In this document: one piece after another, positions 24,864-33,117 of the stretch
Numbering within the stretch: the stretch's first letter is position 1
Layout: every line of letters begins with the position of its first letter
DNA from: Candidatus Limimorpha caballi
GTDB taxonomy: Bacteria; Bacteroidota; Bacteroidia; Bacteroidales; F082
Length of the DNA stretch: 64,000 bases
Assembly (NCBI GenBank): GCA_018064605.1
Contig: JAGHUX010000006.1
Span: 62,001-126,000, forward strand
Direction of reading: 5' to 3'
The notes under the pieces: generated by a model
Database searches by the model: none
Told to the model about the DNA's origin: nothing
Seen by the model: the letters and a program-made list of their open reading frames with translations, nothing else
Made by a program: the position numbers and the translations under genes

Positions 24864-26852
24864 ATGAAGAAATTTTTACTTAACTTTTTAGTATTTAGCG
24901 CATTATGTTTGTGGACAACAGCGAATGCGCAGGAGCAGGGCAAGCCTGACTGGAGGAAACTTCACTATCTTTCGGAAGAAGAGATGAACACACCTGTCAG
25001 AAGTATGAACTTTGTTGAGACCGACCCGCCGTCGGGCGAGCCGCGTTTCGTGGCTGAATTCGAGCCGATGCAGGCGGTATTAATACGTTATCCTCTCGGA
25101 ATACCTTTTACGGTCGTGAAGGAATTGGCTGAAGACTGCACCTTAATCACCGTCGTGTCAAGCGGTTACGAAAACTCGGCGAGAGCAGAATACCAGAGCA
25201 ACGGCGTCAACATGGACAACTGCGTTTTTGTGAACGCCCCGACAGATTCATATTGGGTGCGCGACTACGGTCCGTGGTACATCTTCGAAGGCCGCGAGCC
25301 TGCCATCGTTGACAACGTCTATAACCGCCCGCGCCCGAACGACGACAACGTCTCCGGCGTCTTCGCGAACTACTGGAACATCCCGATGTACGGCATGAAC
25401 CTTCAGCACACAGGCGGCAACATGATGGAGGACGGCCGCGGCCACGGCGTCTCCGATGAACTCGTCGTCCAGGAAAACGGCTACAACGAGACAAACGTCC
25501 GCAACAAGATGCGCGACTACCTCGGCATCGACCCGTACCACATCACCATCGACCCGCAAGGCGACTACATCGCGCACGTTGACTGCTGGGGCAAATACCT
25601 CGCACCCGACAAAATCTTGATTGCGCAGCTTCCGCAAAGCAACCCGCAATATGCGCTTTACGAACAGGTCGCCGAATATTTCGCGACAACAAACTGCTGC
25701 TGGGGCTATCCTTACCACGTGTATCGCGTCCAGGAACCGGGCGGCTACACACTCGCCCCTTACACCAACAGCTTGATTCTCAACAACAAAGTCTTCGTCC
25801 CGCTTGGAGACATCGCTTCATACAACCAACAGGCACTCGCTGTTTATCAGGAAGCAATGCCGGGTTACGAAATCCTTGGCTTCGAAAACAACGACTGGTC
25901 GATAGGTTGGGAGAACACCGACGCGCTCCACTGCCGCACACGCGGTGTCATGGACTTCGACATGCTCTTCGTTGACCACCGCGATGTCGTCTTCGGCGAA
26001 CAGCAATGGCAGGACTCAATCGCCATCACAAGCAAGTTCATCGCATACAGCGGACAGGATCTGAAACAAGACTCCTTATTGATATATTACAGCATCGACG
26101 GCGGCGAATACCAGACCGCACACATGACAGCAACCGGCAACGCTGACGAATATGTCGGCTATATCAAAGGTTATCAAGGACTTTCAGAAATAGATTATTA
26201 CGTTTTCGGCGCCGACGAGTCGGGACACAGATACCAGCAGCCAGTGTTCGGCGAGCTTGACCCTCACCATTTCACAATGGAGGAGCATGAAAGCGGACTG
26301 CTCACCTTCGACGTTGATGAGGTCGTGATAGACGAAGGACAACAATTCGCGATATTCAATGTGACCAACAACACCAACACGGCTATCACCGTGAATGATA
26401 TTGTCGAAAACAACACCGACTACCTCAACATCCATACAAGCGTGAGCACAAATCCGGTCAGTCTCCCTTACACCCTCCAGCCCGGGTTGTCGATGAAGAT
26501 TACCGCCGAACTCGTCTTTATCGCCAAAGGTTATGTCGAGACAAGCATAAGCATCATCACGTCGGGCGGAGAGCAGACAATCACTGTGAAGATAGACGAG
26601 CAGCTGATCTCCGGCATAAATGAAAACCCGTTGTCATCGGTTGAGGTCTATCCAAATCCGATGAACAATACGTTATTCATCAAGAACCCTGACATTCAAA
26701 ACGTTACAATTTTCAACGCTATCGGGCAGCAGGTCTTGTCTGTCGAGAACAGAAATGAAATCGATGTCGAGAGCCTCGAAAGCGGACTTTACTTCGTGAG
26801 GATTTCCGACAATCATAGCAACAATGTTGTGAGAAAGATTGTCAAGCGTTAA
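24864..26852 (+). CDS. Secreted peptidylarginine deiminase-like enzyme with T9SS sorting domain
   Basis: A 662-residue exported enzyme of the agmatine deiminase / Porphyromonas-type peptidylarginine deiminase (PPAD) family, which converts arginine guanidino groups to citrulline or carbamoyl forms. Signal peptide ends TANAQ. Catalytic residues expected from PPAD are all present: Asp134 (WVRDYGPWY), His238 and Asp240 (HVDCWGK), Cys357 (DALHCRTRG). Arg155 and Arg157 in VYNRPR match the PPAD pair that binds the C-terminal carboxylate of peptide substrates, favouring peptide C-terminal arginine over agmatine. An Ig-like region (about 370-460) and a T9SS type A sorting domain (VYPNPMNN ... VRKIVKR) follow, so the protein is probably surface-attached or secreted. 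Confidence 0.88.
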   Translation: MKKFLLNFLVFSALCLWTTANAQEQGKPDWRKLHYLSEEEMNTPVRSMNFVETDPPSGEPRFVAEFEPMQAVLIRYPLGIPFTVVKELAEDCTLITVVSSGYENSARAEYQSNGVNMDNCVFVNAPTDSYWVRDYGPWYIFEGREPAIVDNVYNRPRPNDDNVSGVFANYWNIPMYGMNLQHTGGNMMEDGRGHGVSDELVVQENGYNETNVRNKMRDYLGIDPYHITIDPQGDYIAHVDCWGKYLAPDKILIAQLPQSNPQYALYEQVAEYFATTNCCWGYPYHVYRVQEPGGYTLAPYTNSLILNNKVFVPLGDIASYNQQALAVYQEAMPGYEILGFENNDWSIGWENTDALHCRTRGVMDFDMLFVDHRDVVFGEQQWQDSIAITSKFIAYSGQDLKQDSLLIYYSIDGGEYQTAHMTATGNADEYVGYIKGYQGLSEIDYYVFGADESGHRYQQPVFGELDPHHFTMEEHESGLLTFDVDEVVIDEGQQFAIFNVTNNTNTAITVNDIVENNTDYLNIHTSVSTNPVSLPYTLQPGLSMKITAELVFIAKGYVETSISIITSGGEQTITVKIDEQLISGINENPLSSVEVYPNPMNNTLFIKNPDIQNVTIFNAIGQQVLSVENRNEIDVESLESGLYFVRISDNHSNNVVRKIVKR

Positions 26853-26866
26853 CGCGCGTCAATATC

Positions 26867-26914
26867 AAAAACAAGCTGCGGAAGTTTGGAATCTTACTTT
26901 CGCAGCTTGTTTTT
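26867..26914 (+). terminator. Strong hairpin terminator, usable in both directions
   Basis: A 14-bp stem (ACAAGCTGCGGAAG pairing with CTTTCGCAGCTTGT, one G-T pair), 12-base loop, flanked by AAAA on the left and TTTTTT on the right. It ends the deiminase transcript. The A run would give a U tract for leftward transcription of the tRNA. Confidence 0.88.
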
Positions 26915-26952
26915 TATATCTTGCTGATTTCTCAACAATTAACGCTTTTTTG

Positions 26953-27025
<73 letters not shown>

Positions 27026-27040
27026 TTGCTTTTCGGGGTG

Positions 27041-27048
27041 CAAAAATA
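27041..27048 (-). promoter_or_regulatory. -7 box TATTTTTG of tRNA-Thr
   Basis: Leftward TAnnTTTG match 15 bases upstream of the mature 5' end. Confidence 0.5.
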
Positions 27049-27084
27049 CAAATTTTTTTTAATACACAAGCAAAAGAATTTTAT

Positions 27085-27092
27085 TAATTTTG
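27085..27092 (+). promoter_or_regulatory. -7 box TAATTTTG of small membrane protein gene
   Basis: TAnnTTTG match 24 bases before the ATG at 27117. It overlaps the TTG at 27090 that would otherwise extend the frame. Confidence 0.45.
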
Positions 27093-27116
27093 CATTCCGT
27101 TATAATTTTTAAAATC

Positions 27117-27536
27117 ATGGTTTGGAAATTCTTTTCAGTGATGCTGTTCGCGACGGTCAAGACGCTGTTCGCTCCGTCGTTGGGGTTTGCCGAAGGGATG
27201 CCGTTTTTCACGACACTCACGGCGACGGCCATCGGAGGCGTGCTGGGCTTCATGGTGTTCTATTTTTTCTCAAGCCAGATCATGGCCTATCTGAACAAAA
27301 AGATAAACACCGAAAAACACCCGAAAAAACTTGAGAAGGCGAGAAAAATCATAATGATGAAAAGAAAATATCCGATGTGGCTTTTCATCTTCATCCTGCC
27401 CTTCCTGTCGATACCCGTCATGGCGGTGATTGTCAGAAAATTCTATGGCCGCGACAAGAAAATCACAATGCTTTCATGTCTCGCGACGATTTTTTTCGCG
27501 CTCCTCGGCTGCGTCACATATCCTGCGCTGAAATGA
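27117..27536 (+). CDS. Small inner-membrane protein of unknown function
   Basis: A 139-residue protein with about three hydrophobic segments (residues 5-20, 31-52 and 85-105) and a basic loop (LNKKINTEKHPKKLEKARKII) between the second and third. A fourth segment lies near the C-terminus (LSCLATIFFALLGCVTY). I do not recognise a family. It stands alone between the tRNA and the convergent capD-type gene. Confidence 0.6.
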   Translation: MVWKFFSVMLFATVKTLFAPSLGFAEGMPFFTTLTATAIGGVLGFMVFYFFSSQIMAYLNKKINTEKHPKKLEKARKIIMMKRKYPMWLFIFILPFLSIPVMAVIVRKFYGRDKKITMLSCLATIFFALLGCVTYPALK

Positions 27537-27542
27537 CAAATA

Positions 27543-29498
27543 TCAGGCGTTAAATACTAAATACCCCCCCCGTTCACTGTCAAGTACTTGATACACAGAG
27601 TTGTTTGACTTAAATTCAGGGACGATCTTCTTCATCTGTCCGACAATCTTGAAGTCGTCGCACGACGGCAATATTTCATGCAGCACCTTGATTTCGGCGT
27701 TGACTTCGTCTTCGGTGTATTCGCGCACCTTTGCACGCATGATTTTAGGATGTTCCGTCGGGATGGTGTTCTCCCTGGTCGCCAGGAGTTCCTCATACAG
27801 TTTCTCGCCGGGGCGCAGTCCTGTTATCTCGATTTGCACGTTCGGGACGTGCGACAGCTTTATCATCTTGCTTGCGAGGTCGTAGATTTTCACAGGCTTG
27901 CCCATGTCGAAGACGAAGATGTCGTCGTCTTCGCCGATGGCGCCGGCTTCAAGCACGAGGCTGCACGCCTCCGGGATTGTCATGAAGTAGCGTATGATGT
28001 CGCGGCTCGTGACGGTGAGCGGGCCTCCGTGGGCAAGCTGTTTCTTGAACAGCGGGATGACCGAGCCGTTGGAGCCGAGGACGTTGCCGAAACGTGTCGT
28101 GACGAACTTCGTCGCGCTGTTGCGGCTCTGTGTGTATATCTCGGCGATGCGTTTCGTGGCACCCATGACGTTGGTGGGGTTGACGGCCTTGTCGGTCGAG
28201 ATCATCACGAACTTCTCCGCGTCGTATTTTATGGCGAGGTCGGCTATGTTCTTGGTGCCGAAGACGTTGACGAAGACGGCTTCATAAGGGAAACTCTCCA
28301 TCAACGGGACGTGCTTGTACGCCGCCGCATGATAGATGACCTGCGGACGGTACTTCCCGAACACCTCCTCCATCTTCACCGCGTCCTTGACGTTGCCTAT
28401 GACATAGTCTTTCGGCACAGGGATGTGTTTGTACGGCTCCTCGTTGTTCAACTCGAACTGAAGGTCGTACATCGGCGACTCGGCCTGGTCGAGCATGACG
28501 AGCTGCTTCGGATTGTGATGCAGCACCTGACGGCATATCTCGCTCCCGATGGAACCGGCGGCGCCTGTCACAAGGACGACCTTGCCCTCAAGTTCCCTCT
28601 TGACATTCTCGTTGCCGAGCTTGATGGGCTCACGCTCAAGCAAGTCCTCAATCTTGATGTCCTCGATCTTCACGTTTTCAGTGTCGCCATTTTCAATCCA
28701 CGAAATGGTGTGCGGCACCGACTTCACATTCAGCCCGGTGTCGAGAAGCCTGTCGAGCAACTCCTGCTTTTTCTCGATGCCGAGGCTCGGCACGGCCAGA
28801 ATCACAGTGTCAATCTTCCTTTCCTGAAGGAATTTTTTGTTGAAGACAGCATCCGGCCTGCGTACCATGATGCCGTTTATGGATTTCCCGATCTTCGAAT
28901 CCGAGTCATCGACAAAAGAAATCACGTTGTATTGATTCATGTTGTCCTGGCTTATGGCATTCAGCGTGATGATGCCGGCATCACCGGCGCCATATATCAC
29001 TGCGTTGATGACCTGCGGTCGCGGACGCAGATATTCATTGTATATCCTTCGCACAGTCAGACGCGACAACATCATGAAAATCAACGACATCGTGCAAATC
29101 AACAGCACATTTGCATACGACGAAAAATATGCCATCAGACATGACAAAGCACTGACGTGTTTCACAATGATATTCGAGATACACAAAGCCACAAACACAA
29201 ATATAGACACACCGACAATCTTCTCAATGTCCTGAAAACCAGTATATCTCACCATGCCTTTGTATGAACCGGTTATGACAAACGTCAAGAAGAAATATAT
29301 CATCAAGGATATTGTACTCTGAAGATACTCACTGATTAGCCGAGATTCCATTTCGGGAAAGAACCTCACCACCAGCACGAAAAGCACCGCCAGAAAAACC
29401 AAGATTATGTCAAAAAGCAACACGAAACATCTTGGCATCGAACTTGAATTTGACTTTCCAAATATGAATTTTGCAATTCTAACAATTAATTTTTTCAT
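27543..29498 (-). CDS. CapD/WbpM-type membrane nucleoside-diphosphate-sugar 4,6-dehydratase
   Basis: A 651-residue membrane-anchored enzyme of polysaccharide biosynthesis, typically dehydrating UDP-GlcNAc to the 4-keto-6-deoxy sugar. Four hydrophobic segments occupy about residues 20-145. A first Rossmann fold (VIYGAGDAG, about 168) is followed by the catalytic SDR domain with NAD motif GAAGSIG (312-318) and the active site STDKAVNPTNVMGATKR (Asp436, Lys437, Lys about 449), where Met replaces the usual SDR Tyr, as in WbpM and PglF. C-terminal LRPGEKLYEELL is also family-typical. It is the last gene of the leftward sugar cluster, 18 bases after manC. Confidence 0.92.
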   Translation of the reverse strand: MKKLIVRIAKFIFGKSNSSSMPRCFVLLFDIILVFLAVLFVLVVRFFPEMESRLISEYLQSTISLMIYFFLTFVITGSYKGMVRYTGFQDIEKIVGVSIFVFVALCISNIIVKHVSALSCLMAYFSSYANVLLICTMSLIFMMLSRLTVRRIYNEYLRPRPQVINAVIYGAGDAGIITLNAISQDNMNQYNVISFVDDSDSKIGKSINGIMVRRPDAVFNKKFLQERKIDTVILAVPSLGIEKKQELLDRLLDTGLNVKSVPHTISWIENGDTENVKIEDIKIEDLLEREPIKLGNENVKRELEGKVVLVTGAAGSIGSEICRQVLHHNPKQLVMLDQAESPMYDLQFELNNEEPYKHIPVPKDYVIGNVKDAVKMEEVFGKYRPQVIYHAAAYKHVPLMESFPYEAVFVNVFGTKNIADLAIKYDAEKFVMISTDKAVNPTNVMGATKRIAEIYTQSRNSATKFVTTRFGNVLGSNGSVIPLFKKQLAHGGPLTVTSRDIIRYFMTIPEACSLVLEAGAIGEDDDIFVFDMGKPVKIYDLASKMIKLSHVPNVQIEITGLRPGEKLYEELLATRENTIPTEHPKIMRAKVREYTEDEVNAEIKVLHEILPSCDDFKIVGQMKKIVPEFKSNNSVYQVLDSERGGYLVFNA

Positions 29499-29516
29499 GA
29501 TATTATTTTTTATTGT

Positions 29517-30578
29517 TTATTTCTGCCATTCCTTTATTTGCTGTTCATCTTGCATCTTACAGATGAGGAGACAGTCGTTGTCATCCACAACTATATAATC
29601 GTCAAGACCTTGTACTATGACTTTCTTTTTTCCGAATGAACGCACGATGCAGTTTGCGCTCCCGACCATCCTGATGTTCTCTCCGATGACGGCGTTGTTG
29701 TTTCCGTCAGGTTCGATGTGTGTATAAAGGCTGCCCCATGTGCCGATGTCGCTCCATCCGAAACTCGCCGGAAACACATACACATCGCTCGAATTCTCCA
29801 TCACGGCGTAGTCGATGGAGACGTTCTGGCATGTCGGGAACAGCTCGTCGATGACATCTTGCTCGTCATCCTTATAGAAATGCGGCTCGATTTCATCGAA
29901 GACTTTTGCCAGATTAGGGACGAGTTCCTTTATGGTGTTCACGACCATCTTGGCGTTCCAGACGAAGATGCCGGCGTTCCAATAGTAACCGCCTTCGGCG
30001 AGATATGCCTTCGCTGTCTTGATGTCGGGCTTCTCCTTGAACGCCTCCACTTTCAGGATCTCTCCGCCGCAATATGCCGGCTTTGCGCTGTCCGACTTGA
30101 TGTAACCGTAGCCCGTCTCCGGCCTCGTCGGCATCATCCCGAGCGTCACGATGACGTCTTTGTCTTTCGTGAACTCCAATGATTTACGTATGACTTCCTT
30201 GAAATGCTGCGTGTCGAGGACGATGTGGTCGGCCGGCGAGAACACGAGGTTCGCGTCCGGGTGTTTTGCGTAAATCTTACGGCTCACATATTCGATGCAA
30301 GGCGCGGTGTTCCTCATGCAAGGTTCCATGAGTATCTGTTGTTCAGGCACTTCCGGCAGCTGCTGCATCACCATGTCCTTGTATTTCTTCGATGTCACGA
30401 TCCACACATGGTCAGGCTCGATGACGCCGCCGAAACGCTCGACGGTGAGCTGTATCATGGTCTTCCCGACTCCCATCACGTCGATGAACTGCTTCGGTCT
30501 CTCCGGCGTTGACATCGGCCAGAACCTCGAGCCGACACCGCCGGCCATTATTATAAGGTGATTGTTGTCCATTGTCAT
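29517..30578 (-). CDS. manC: Mannose-1-phosphate guanylyltransferase
   Basis: A 353-residue nucleotidyltransferase making GDP-mannose from mannose 1-phosphate and GTP. The signature is IMAGGVGSRFWPMSTPERPKQF at the N-terminus, with FSPADHIV, KPDIKTAKAYL and GWSDIGTWGSLY later. The usual fused isomerase domain is absent, as is normal in Bacteroidota. An alternative Met lies two codons downstream. Products would feed fucose- or mannose-containing surface glycans. Confidence 0.93.
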   Translation of the reverse strand: MTMDNNHLIIMAGGVGSRFWPMSTPERPKQFIDVMGVGKTMIQLTVERFGGVIEPDHVWIVTSKKYKDMVMQQLPEVPEQQILMEPCMRNTAPCIEYVSRKIYAKHPDANLVFSPADHIVLDTQHFKEVIRKSLEFTKDKDVIVTLGMMPTRPETGYGYIKSDSAKPAYCGGEILKVEAFKEKPDIKTAKAYLAEGGYYWNAGIFVWNAKMVVNTIKELVPNLAKVFDEIEPHFYKDDEQDVIDELFPTCQNVSIDYAVMENSSDVYVFPASFGWSDIGTWGSLYTHIEPDGNNNAVIGENIRMVGSANCIVRSFGKKKVIVQGLDDYIVVDDNDCLLICKMQDEQQIKEWQK

Positions 30579-30619
30579 TTTAAGTTTTACTGATTCAAAA
30601 TTTAAAGACTCACAAAAGA

Positions 30620-31669
30620 CTATTCTTCAACCTTGAATTTTGTCTTTCCGGCCCTGTAGGCTTTCTCCCATTCCCATGCCGACTTTGTCATCTCGTCGAT
30701 GGAACGCTCGGCTTTCCATCCCAACTCGTTGTTTGTGAATGTCGGGTCAGCCCAGATCTTCACGATGTCGCCGGCTCTGCGGCCCACGATCTCGTAGTTG
30801 AGCGGCTTGCCTGATGCTTTTTCAAATGAATGTATTGCTTCAAGCACCGAATAGCCTTTGCCGGTTCCGACGTTGAAGACCTCGAACTGTCTCTTCATCT
30901 TCCCGTCGGCCATGCGTTCGACGGCGGCGACGTGTGCCTTGGCGAGGTCCATCACGTGGATGTAGTCGCGTATCGGTGTCCCGTCGGGCGTGTCGTAGTC
31001 GTCGCCGAACACCTTCAGGCATTGTCTGATGCCGAAGCCGGTCTGCGTGATGTATGGCATGAGGTTGTTCGGCACTCCGAAAGGAAGCTCGCCGAGCTGT
31101 GCGCTCTCGTGCGCCCCGACAGGGTTGAAGTATCTCAACGCTATGACGTTCAAAGTCTTGTAAGCGTTGACGCTGTCTTCAAGAATCTCCTCTGCAATCT
31201 GTTTCGTGTTGCCGTAAGGGCATTCGGCCTTTTTTATCGGCGCCTTTTCAGAAATCGGGAGGTTGCCGGCGTCAGGCTCGCCATAGACGGTGCACGACGA
31301 CGAGAAGACGATGTTCGGGACATTATATCTCCGCATCGCCTCAAGGATGTTCATCAGCGAGACGAGGTTGTTGCGGTAATATCTGAGCGGCTGCTCCACC
31401 GACTCGCCGACGGCTTTGTGCGCCGCGAAATGTATCACGCCCTTGATGTCGGCGTGGCGGCTGAAGAAGTCATCGACTTTCGCGTTGTCGGTGAGGTCGA
31501 ACTGCTCAAACTCCGGACGTCTGCCAGTCACCGTCTCTATCGCGTCGATGGCTTCGACCCTTGAGTTGAAGAGGGCATCGACGATGACGACCTCGTGACC
31601 TTTCTGTATCAGCTCGACGGTGGTGTGCGAGCCGATGTATCCTGTTCCTCCTGTTACTAAAATCTTCAT
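30620..31669 (-). CDS. galE: UDP-glucose 4-epimerase
   Basis: A 349-residue extended SDR that interconverts UDP-glucose and UDP-galactose (or the GlcNAc forms). It has the NAD motif VTGGTGYIGSHT, FAAHKAVGES, SSSCTVYG, and the catalytic Y-x3-K in CPYGNTKQ. Later landmarks are RYFNPVGAHESAQLGE and DGTPIRDYIHVMDLA. The start overlaps the stop of the acetyltransferase gene by one base (TAATG), suggesting translational coupling. Confidence 0.95.
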   Translation of the reverse strand: MKILVTGGTGYIGSHTTVELIQKGHEVVIVDALFNSRVEAIDAIETVTGRRPEFEQFDLTDNAKVDDFFSRHADIKGVIHFAAHKAVGESVEQPLRYYRNNLVSLMNILEAMRRYNVPNIVFSSSCTVYGEPDAGNLPISEKAPIKKAECPYGNTKQIAEEILEDSVNAYKTLNVIALRYFNPVGAHESAQLGELPFGVPNNLMPYITQTGFGIRQCLKVFGDDYDTPDGTPIRDYIHVMDLAKAHVAAVERMADGKMKRQFEVFNVGTGKGYSVLEAIHSFEKASGKPLNYEIVGRRAGDIVKIWADPTFTNNELGWKAERSIDEMTKSAWEWEKAYRAGKTKFKVEE

Positions 31670-32229
31670 TATCTCTTGATTTCTAAAATGTTATCATTCA
31701 GTTGATATTGGCGTCCGCATTCGCATTGAAGCGTCTCGCCAAGTCTTCTGCCGCATTCGCACACCCAGCCGACCTGTCGTGCGGGCACGCCCGCCATGAG
31801 TGCGAAGTCTTTCACGTCTTTCGTCACGACGGCGCCGGCGGCGATGAGTGCGCTTCTCCCGACGGTGTGGCCGCACACGACGGTGCTGTTGGCGCCGAGA
31901 GACGCACCTTCTTTAATCAATGTCTTCGCATATACTCCGTGAACCGGGAAATGAGCACGCGGCGTGGCGACGTTGGTGAACACGCAGCTCGGGCCGCAGA
32001 ACACATTGTCCTCAATCTCAACGCCTTCATAGACGGAGACGTTGTTCTGAATCCTCACGCCGTCGCCTATTTTGACGTTACCGCCGATGTTCACGTTCTG
32101 CCCGAGCGAACAGTTTTTCCCGAGCCGTGCGCCTTTCTGGACGTGGCAGAAATGCCATATCTTGGTGCCTTCCCCGATTTCGACGTCGTCGTCAACGTAC
32201 GACGACTCATGTACGAAGTAATCCGCCAT
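31669..32229 (-). CDS. Hexapeptide-repeat N-acetyltransferase with Cys-rich tail (WbpD/WlbB-like)
   Basis: A 186-residue left-handed beta-helix acetyltransferase resembling WbpD/WlbB, which acetylate the 3-amino group of UDP-2-acetamido-3-amino-glucuronate. Hexapeptide repeats run from [10 protein letters not shown] through [18 protein letters not shown] and [14 protein letters not shown] to [14 protein letters not shown]. The C-terminus adds WVCECGRR and QCECGRQY, two CxC pairs that look like a small zinc ribbon. The reading frame is open further upstream into nagB, but the ATG at 32229 overlaps the nagB stop (TAATG) and begins [10 protein letters not shown], the family start. Substrate assignment is inference. 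Confidence 0.85.
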   Translation of the reverse strand: MADYFVHESSYVDDDVEIGEGTKIWHFCHVQKGARLGKNCSLGQNVNIGGNVKIGDGVRIQNNVSVYEGVEIEDNVFCGPSCVFTNVATPRAHFPVHGVYAKTLIKEGASLGANSTVVCGHTVGRSALIAAGAVVTKDVKDFALMAGVPARQVGWVCECGRRLGETLQCECGRQYQLNDNILEIKR

Positions 32230-33020
32230 TATAAGTTGTTTTTCTCGATGTCTTTGAAATAGTTGACCGTCCCGACCTTCAGCTCGTCGGTGGCTGCGTC
32301 GTCGCACACGATAATGCCTTTCCTGTGCATCTGCAACGCGCTTACGGTGCAGAGGTGGCACACGCCGCCTTCGATGGCGGCAGCGATGGCACGCGCCTTG
32401 TTGTGGCCGCTCGCCAAGATCATCACCTCCTTGGCGTCCATCACCGTGCCCACGCCGACTGTCAGAGCCGTCTTCGGCACCTTATTAATATCATTGTCGA
32501 AGAAACGCGAGTTCGCGATGATGGTGTCGGTGGTCAACGACTTCACGCGCGTGCGCGATGTCAGCGACGAGCCCGGCTCGTTGAACGCGATGTGACCGTC
32601 GGGGCCGATGCCGCCCATGAAGAGATGAATGCCTCTGTAACTCCTGATGCACTCCTCGTAACGCTCGCATTCTTCCTCGAGGTCCTTCGCGTTCCCGTTG
32701 AGGATGTGGACGTTGTCCCTGTTGATGTCGATGTGGCTGAAGAAATTGTTCCACATGAACGAATGGTAGCTTTCAGGGTGCTCCTCCGGGAGGTTGACGT
32801 ATTCGTCCATGTTGAATGTCACTACATTCTTGAACGAGACTCTGCCTTCCTCGTATGCCTTGATGAGGTGTTTATATGTGCCGAGTGGCGTTGAGCCTGT
32901 CGGAAGCCCAAGGACGAAAGGATTCCCCGGCGTCGGGTTGAACTCATTGATTCTGCGGACGATATGCTCTGCCGCCCACTCTGACATCTTGTCGTAATTT
33001 GGTTCGATTATTACTCTCAT
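32229..33020 (-). CDS. nagB: Glucosamine-6-phosphate deaminase
   Basis: A 263-residue enzyme converting glucosamine 6-phosphate to fructose 6-phosphate and ammonia. Family motifs: [15 protein letters not shown], the active-site Asp in [27 protein letters not shown], and [17 protein letters not shown]. Its place between acetyltransferase and DUF4954 genes links amino-sugar turnover with nucleotide-sugar synthesis. The stop is coupled to the next start. Confidence 0.96.
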   Translation of the reverse strand: MRVIIEPNYDKMSEWAAEHIVRRINEFNPTPGNPFVLGLPTGSTPLGTYKHLIKAYEEGRVSFKNVVTFNMDEYVNLPEEHPESYHSFMWNNFFSHIDINRDNVHILNGNAKDLEEECERYEECIRSYRGIHLFMGGIGPDGHIAFNEPGSSLTSRTRVKSLTTDTIIANSRFFDNDINKVPKTALTVGVGTVMDAKEVMILASGHNKARAIAAAIEGGVCHLCTVSALQMHRKGIIVCDDAATDELKVGTVNYFKDIEKNNL

Positions 33021-33070
33021 GACTTTGATTTTTTAATGATGATGAACCGTTTTTTCACAAACCGTCCCCA

Positions 33071-33117
33071 TCTCTCTTAACTTTACTCTCTTAACTTTAC
33101 TCTCTTAACTCTTAACT
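33071..33117 (-). repeat. TTAAGAG-type tail repeat overlapping the DUF4954 stop
   Basis: On the minus strand the sequence AGTTAAGAGTTAAGAGAG, then TAAAGTTAAGAGAG twice, begins with the last codon and stop of the DUF4954 gene. A nearly identical tail begins at the glnS stop (56365-56397). Confidence 0.85.

Noticed and set aside
27678..29144. 488-codon rightward open frame opposite the capD-type gene
   Set aside because: It is an antisense shadow of a clear coding gene; similar long shadows lie opposite pfkA, aspS, galE and glnS, reflecting codon bias.
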